In this document: positions 60,453 to 63,898 of the stretch, piece after piece | Layout: the number at the start of each line of letters is the position of its first letter | Numbering within the stretch: the stretch's first letter is position 1 | Source of the DNA: Desulfobacula sp. | GTDB lineage: Bacteria; Desulfobacterota; Desulfobacteria; Desulfobacterales; Desulfobacteraceae | DNA length: 63,898 nucleotides | Reading direction: 5' to 3' | Assembly (NCBI GenBank): GCA_018702715.1 | Contig: JABIYQ010000120.1 | Coordinates: forward strand, 1 to 63,898 | The notes under the pieces: generated by a model | What the model was told of the DNA's origin: nothing | Database searches by the model: none | What the model saw: only the letters and a program-made list of their open reading frames with translations | Position numbers and translations under genes: made by a program

Positions 60453-60905
60453 CTATTCGTCATCGTCTTTGAGAATTTCGCGGGGGGATCTCATATATTT
60501 TTTGGTTTGAGCAATTCTAATTTTATCTTCAAGCCGTTGCCGTTTTTCAAATGCCTTTTCCGCCTTTTCCATAATTTCATCAATATCAGCAGGTTTCATG
60601 AGATAATCGTTAGCTCCTGATTTTAGACCGTTTATGGCTGAGTCCAAACTGGCATGACCCGTGAGCATAATGACTTCCACCAGGGGATAAAGGGTCTTGA
60701 TTGCCTTTAATGTCTGATTGCCGTCCATTTCGGGCATCTTGACATCGAGAATGACCACGTGAATATTTTGAGGTTTTAATTTTTCAAGAGCTTCCTTACC
60801 GCTTTGGGCCGTTAAGACTTCAAATCCTTTTTTTTCAATCAGTTTTTTGGTTGTTTTAAGATAACGCTCTTCATCATCAACCAGCATAATTCTCATCTTT
60901 TCCAC
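60453..60905 (-). CDS. Single-domain response regulator
   Basis: 150 aa with a GTG start behind AGGGAG. The receiver (D10-D11, D54 in VVILDVKMPE, LTGHA, YLMKPAD) is followed by a charged helix (KAFEKRQRLEDKIRIAQ) like those of the other free receivers here. It sits between the Cache kinase (21 bases upstream) and the SLC13 transporter gene. Confidence 0.95.
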   Translation of the reverse strand: MEKMRIMLVDDEERYLKTTKKLIEKKGFEVLTAQSGKEALEKLKPQNIHVVILDVKMPEMDGNQTLKAIKTLYPLVEVIMLTGHASLDSAINGLKSGANDYLMKPADIDEIMEKAEKAFEKRQRLEDKIRIAQTKKYMRSPREILKDDDE

Positions 60906-60926
60906 AGCTAATCTCCCTAATTTTTG

Positions 60927-62636
60927 TTAATTTACGGCCGGCAGACGGATAACAAAGGTAGTGCCGGCATTAAGTTCACTTATTACTTCCATGGTCCCTC
61001 CAAAATTTTCTATAATTCCGAAACAAACACAAAGCCCGAGTCCGGTTCCTTTGCCCACGGGCTTTGTGGTAAAAAATGGAGAAAATATTTTTTCAAGATT
61101 TTCAGGACGTATACCTGTTCCGTTGTCTGTTATTTTTATCTCAAGGAAATTATCTTCCTTTTTATAGGACTCGATTGTAAGTATTCCTCCCGAGACCCCA
61201 TGCCGGTCTCCAATGGCGTCCATGGCATTATTGAAAAGATTGAGCATCACCTGCTGAAACTGAGATGGATCGCCCATGAATGCAAAAGAATTTTCTGAAA
61301 ACTGTTTTATAATTTTTATGCCGCTGACCCAGGCCTTTTTTTCAATCATATGAACAATCTCGGGTATAACATGACATGGATTCAATACTTGATGTTTTGT
61401 CTCATTTTTTCGTCCAAACTTTAAAATGTCATGGGTGATTTGCGCGCATCGGTTTACCTGAAGTTTTATCTGGTCCAATGAATCCATGATTTCGATCATA
61501 TCTTCATCTTTTTGTGCACCAGATTTGTCGGCTATATCTTCCAGCAGGATTTTTATAAGGGCATGCTCACTTTTAATAATTTGAAGGGGGTTGTTTATTT
61601 CATGGGCGAACCCGGCTGCCATCTCCCCGATTTCCGCCAATTGGGTTGCCCGAATCAACTGGTGGCCCAGACTTTTTTTTTCCTGCCCCAGGTGTTCGAT
61701 TTTTTTTGCAATACGTTCGGTTATATAGATGGCCATGATGACAATGACTGCCCCACCAATGATCATGATGATTAAACTGATATATATCGCTGAATAAAGA
61801 GATTTATAAGCATCCTGTTTTTCCTGTCTGACCACGAGAAGCCAGTCCCCGTTTTTAAGCCAGGCAGTTGCATACAAATACGTGTACTTTAAAGGATTTG
61901 ATTTAATAAAAGTTTGAATACCGTCCCCCAGTGATGGGAAATCAGAATACTCAGAATCTTGATCCATGACTCTAAAACCCCCGGAACGCCGTTTGGTTTG
62001 CGAAATTCCTTTTTTGTTCAGGATGTAGGATTCCCCAGTTCTTCCGATTCTCACTTTTGATACCAGCCTGTCAAAAAACAAGGTGTCAATGGTTGCCCTT
62101 AATGCCCAGGTTTTATCCCCACTGCCCTGTTTTACCGCAATAACAAAGTGGGGTACGTTTCTGTACCCCAGAAAAATATCGCTGATATATGTCCCATTTA
62201 ACATGACTTGCTTAAACCACAATTCGTCTTTATATTTTTTCCCTTTCAGCTGATACTTGCCGGAATACCTTACAAGGACCCCCTTGGAATCAAATAGCCC
62301 CAAATCAATAAATGCACCGGATCGGTTCTTTAGGTTTCCAAATATCGTGTCAATGGAATTTTTTTGATTTATTTTTTCAAAGCCAAAGGTGTTTGTAATG
62401 AGCTCAAGATCAGATTTACGTTCCATCAAAAAGGATTCGATCATATCGCGATGGTCCCCTACTATACGCCTTAAACTGTTTGTAGTATTATATTCAATGG
62501 CCGTGGTGAAAAAATAATAGCTCACACCAATCGCCAGAACAAAAGGGATAAATGGAATGATTATCATATTGGTTAAAATGGATCGTTTAACCGTTTCTCC
62601 TTTTTCTGTATGGTTTATTTTTTTTTTATCCATCAT
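60927..62636 (-). CDS. Cache-domain membrane histidine kinase
   Basis: About 569 aa. An ATG at 62636 is 9 bases from AAGGG; another at 62642 is too close. TM1, double Cache sensor (GKYQLKGKKYKDELWF, FLGYRNVPHFVIAVK, RIGRTGESYILN), TM2, HisKA (GFAHEINNPLQI) and HATPase (NLFNNAMDAI, TDNGTGIR, GTGLGLCVCFG). Closest relatives in the window are the kinases at 25.6 and 29.5 kb. It heads the second SLC13 operon. Confidence 0.95.
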   Translation of the reverse strand: MMDKKKINHTEKGETVKRSILTNMIIIPFIPFVLAIGVSYYFFTTAIEYNTTNSLRRIVGDHRDMIESFLMERKSDLELITNTFGFEKINQKNSIDTIFGNLKNRSGAFIDLGLFDSKGVLVRYSGKYQLKGKKYKDELWFKQVMLNGTYISDIFLGYRNVPHFVIAVKQGSGDKTWALRATIDTLFFDRLVSKVRIGRTGESYILNKKGISQTKRRSGGFRVMDQDSEYSDFPSLGDGIQTFIKSNPLKYTYLYATAWLKNGDWLLVVRQEKQDAYKSLYSAIYISLIIMIIGGAVIVIMAIYITERIAKKIEHLGQEKKSLGHQLIRATQLAEIGEMAAGFAHEINNPLQIIKSEHALIKILLEDIADKSGAQKDEDMIEIMDSLDQIKLQVNRCAQITHDILKFGRKNETKHQVLNPCHVIPEIVHMIEKKAWVSGIKIIKQFSENSFAFMGDPSQFQQVMLNLFNNAMDAIGDRHGVSGGILTIESYKKEDNFLEIKITDNGTGIRPENLEKIFSPFFTTKPVGKGTGLGLCVCFGIIENFGGTMEVISELNAGTTFVIRLPAVN

Positions 62637-62695
62637 GCGCATAAGCCCTTAAATTTATGTGAACCATCTATTCCAATGTTTGAAAATCCTTTAAG

Positions 62696-62711
62696 AGCAA
62701 CTATGATGCCG
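62696..62711 (-). promoter_or_regulatory. Sigma-54 promoter of the 62.6-56.8 kb operon
   Basis: Read leftwards: ACGGCATCATAGTTGC, then T; spacing GG-N10-GC. The predicted start is ~50 bases before the kinase gene. Confidence 0.6.
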
Positions 62712-62808
62712 TCTGAGTTCTAAAAAGCTATAAAATATATAACTTACTGAAATGATAAAATATTTGGTATTTTACAATTTGAAGAAAAAAATTTAATTAT
62801 CAGGTGAT

Positions 62809-62834
62809 TGTCAGCTTTTTTTTCAGATTGCAAA
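62809..62834 (+). promoter_or_regulatory. Enhancer-like element, copy B
   Basis: TGTCAGCTTTTTTTTCA, then GATTGCAAAA. It is ~100 bases upstream of the promoter at 62.7 kb. Confidence 0.65.
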
Positions 62835-62894
62835 ACAATGAAACACAAGGGCGAAGCTGAAAATAATATCGTGTCCCCGGAATTCCAAAAAAGT

Positions 62895-62938
62895 ACTATT
62901 TGGGGAATTTGTTAATATTAACATTTTCCCCAAATAGT
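62895..62938. repeat. 44-bp near-perfect palindrome
   Basis: Outer arms ACTATTTGGGGAA and TTCCCCAAATAGT, inner core GTTAATATTAAC. 20 of 22 pairs match. It lies between the kinase regulatory region and the broken gene at the right edge. No T-tract, so a plain terminator is unlikely; a mobile-element end or a binding site is possible. Confidence 0.75.
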
Positions 62939-62994
62939 CGGGTATAGCGAAAATTCAATATCAACCCTTAGTCATTTGCTAATATTAGTGATTT

Positions 62995-63861
62995 TTATAA
63001 AAAGTAGAATGTCTTTGCGATGGGTGAAATTTTCTTCAAACACAAAATGTTGAAAAAATGCAATATTATGCTATGCTTTGGGCTGAAGCAATTATGAACT
63101 GTGCTAATTAACAACAAAATAGCATGTTTTTGACATTGCGAGTAATCATTGAAATACCAGTTATCCCATGCCCGCAATCCCCAGTTCAAAGCCTTAAATC
63201 TTTCCTGGTCTGTTTTTTCTTGATGAATAACAGACCATACCAGAGGCTGTGGAGCACTATATTTTTGAGCAATATCAGGGATAGAAGTTCCGCTTTTAAA
63301 ATCCTGATGAATGTTGTTAAAAAGCCCCTGAGTTTTTTTGGCATATTTTGAAATAGTTTCCCTGTGGATATTTAAACGCTGGGCAATACGAACAAGGGGG
63401 ATGCCAAGACGGGTCATCACTGCGATCTTAATTTGTGTGGGAAATTCGCGTTGAGCCGTGTCTATTTTTTGTTGATTCTTTAGATTTGTTTTTTCTATAT
63501 CTTCTGCAAATGCCTGGATTTCTCTTGCGCTGAATTCATTTAGTGAAGGTGTTGTTAAAAGATGATTGTTCTGATCTTTTAACGGGAGGCAACCTTTTTG
63601 GGTGACATCTTGAAAAACCCTGTCAGATACCTGTTCAAGTCTTGCCAGCGCTTTTGTCTGCACCTTGTTCAGGCTGTGTTTTACAGATGCTTTTTGAACT
63701 TTTGAGGGAATGTCGGTTAATAAAATTAAGTCGTTCATCAAAAAAGACTGCCATTTCAATGGTTTAGGCAGGTTTTTGAAGATTGCCTCTACCTGTTGAA
63801 TAAATTTATTCAACAATGCCTCCGCTTCATTAGAAACCTGTATGGATTCTATAATTGGCAA
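62995..63861 (-). CDS. Helix-turn-helix protein, probably C-terminally truncated (possibly a DNA-methylase relative)
   Basis: 288 aa from a TTG with no visible ribosome site; a stop lies three codons upstream. The N-terminal ~140 residues are helical. An HTH (GIPLVRIAQRLNIHRETISKYAKK) lies at ~150-175, with a second HTH-like stretch (SIPDIAQKYSAPQPLVWSVI) behind it. The segment WGLRAWDNWYFND recalls a conserved stretch of HTH-containing DNA methylases of mobile elements; after it the sequence is unlike that family, suggesting a truncation. The call as methylase is from memory of the motif and weak. Confidence 0.5.
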   Translation of the reverse strand: MPIIESIQVSNEAEALLNKFIQQVEAIFKNLPKPLKWQSFLMNDLILLTDIPSKVQKASVKHSLNKVQTKALARLEQVSDRVFQDVTQKGCLPLKDQNNHLLTTPSLNEFSAREIQAFAEDIEKTNLKNQQKIDTAQREFPTQIKIAVMTRLGIPLVRIAQRLNIHRETISKYAKKTQGLFNNIHQDFKSGTSIPDIAQKYSAPQPLVWSVIHQEKTDQERFKALNWGLRAWDNWYFNDYSQCQKHAILLLISTVHNCFSPKHSIILHFFNILCLKKISPIAKTFYFL

Positions 63862-63898
63862 ATAATGCTATGATTTTTTTTAGCATAGGTAAAACAAG

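Noticed and set aside
63865..63886. ATGCTA/TAGCAT hairpin upstream of the HTH gene
   Set aside because: A six-base stem in A+T-rich DNA is expected by chance; a similar TATGCTATG near 63070 is not enough to claim terminal repeats.
1..63898. CRISPR arrays, tRNA or rRNA genes, prophage or complete insertion sequences
   Set aside because: No regular spacer repeats, no tRNA-like cloverleaf or rRNA sequence, and no intact transposase or integrase were recognised by eye.

Overview
The window looks like a chromosomal segment of an anaerobic, sulfate-reducing-type deltaproteobacterium (Desulfobacterota, Desulfobacteraceae-like). This is inferred from the A+T-rich composition (judged by eye), the large number of Cache-domain histidine kinases and sigma-54 activators, the ADP-forming acyl-CoA synthetase fused to an acetyltransferase, and the CstA, SLC13 and TauE transporters. 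No rRNA, tRNA or CRISPR array was seen.

Layout. 1-2.1 kb: end of a HAD hydrolase, an unknown protein and an MFS permease (+ strand). 2.2-14.7 kb: a phosphonate cluster read leftwards. It holds an ABC transporter (PhnC, two PhnE, PhnD), a Zn-dependent alcohol dehydrogenase of the phosphonate-associated type, phosphonoacetate hydrolase (PhnA), and a NarX/NarL-type two-component pair with its own second PhnD-like binding protein. Paralogous LysR regulators bracket it. Each flank also keeps a broken piece of the other flank's LysR gene, so the cluster lies between imperfect direct repeats. 15-17.9 kb: a large MscS-type channel and a CorA/ZntB remnant.

17.9-62.6 kb: a signalling and transport island with seven more histidine kinases, two NtrC-type activators, five single-domain response regulators, one REC-CBS fusion and one REC-kinase hybrid. 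They sit in operons with transporters: two SLC13/DASS permeases, a CaCA-like exchanger, a TauE/SafE exporter and CstA. The same region carries a reversible protein-acetylation toolkit: an AcuA-like acetyltransferase, an AcuB-like CBS-ACT protein, an AcuC-like deacetylase with an N-terminal acetyltransferase-like region, and a PatZ-like acyl-CoA synthetase-GNAT fusion, together with four universal stress proteins.

The main result of reading the intergenic DNA is that most operons of this island have a -24/-12 (sigma-54) promoter. About 80-125 bp upstream of most of them lies a copy of one 26-bp element with the core TGTCAGYTTWTTTTRCA, an imperfect dyad TGTCA-N7-TTRCA. Seven copies were found, two of them degenerate. 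This looks like the enhancer of a bacterial enhancer-binding protein and would tie transporters, kinases, stress proteins and acetylation enzymes into one regulon, perhaps run by one of the two resident NtrC-type regulators. 53-56.5 kb: a cstA operon ending in an ArsA-like ATPase. 62.6-63.9 kb: a 44-bp palindrome and a broken helix-turn-helix gene.
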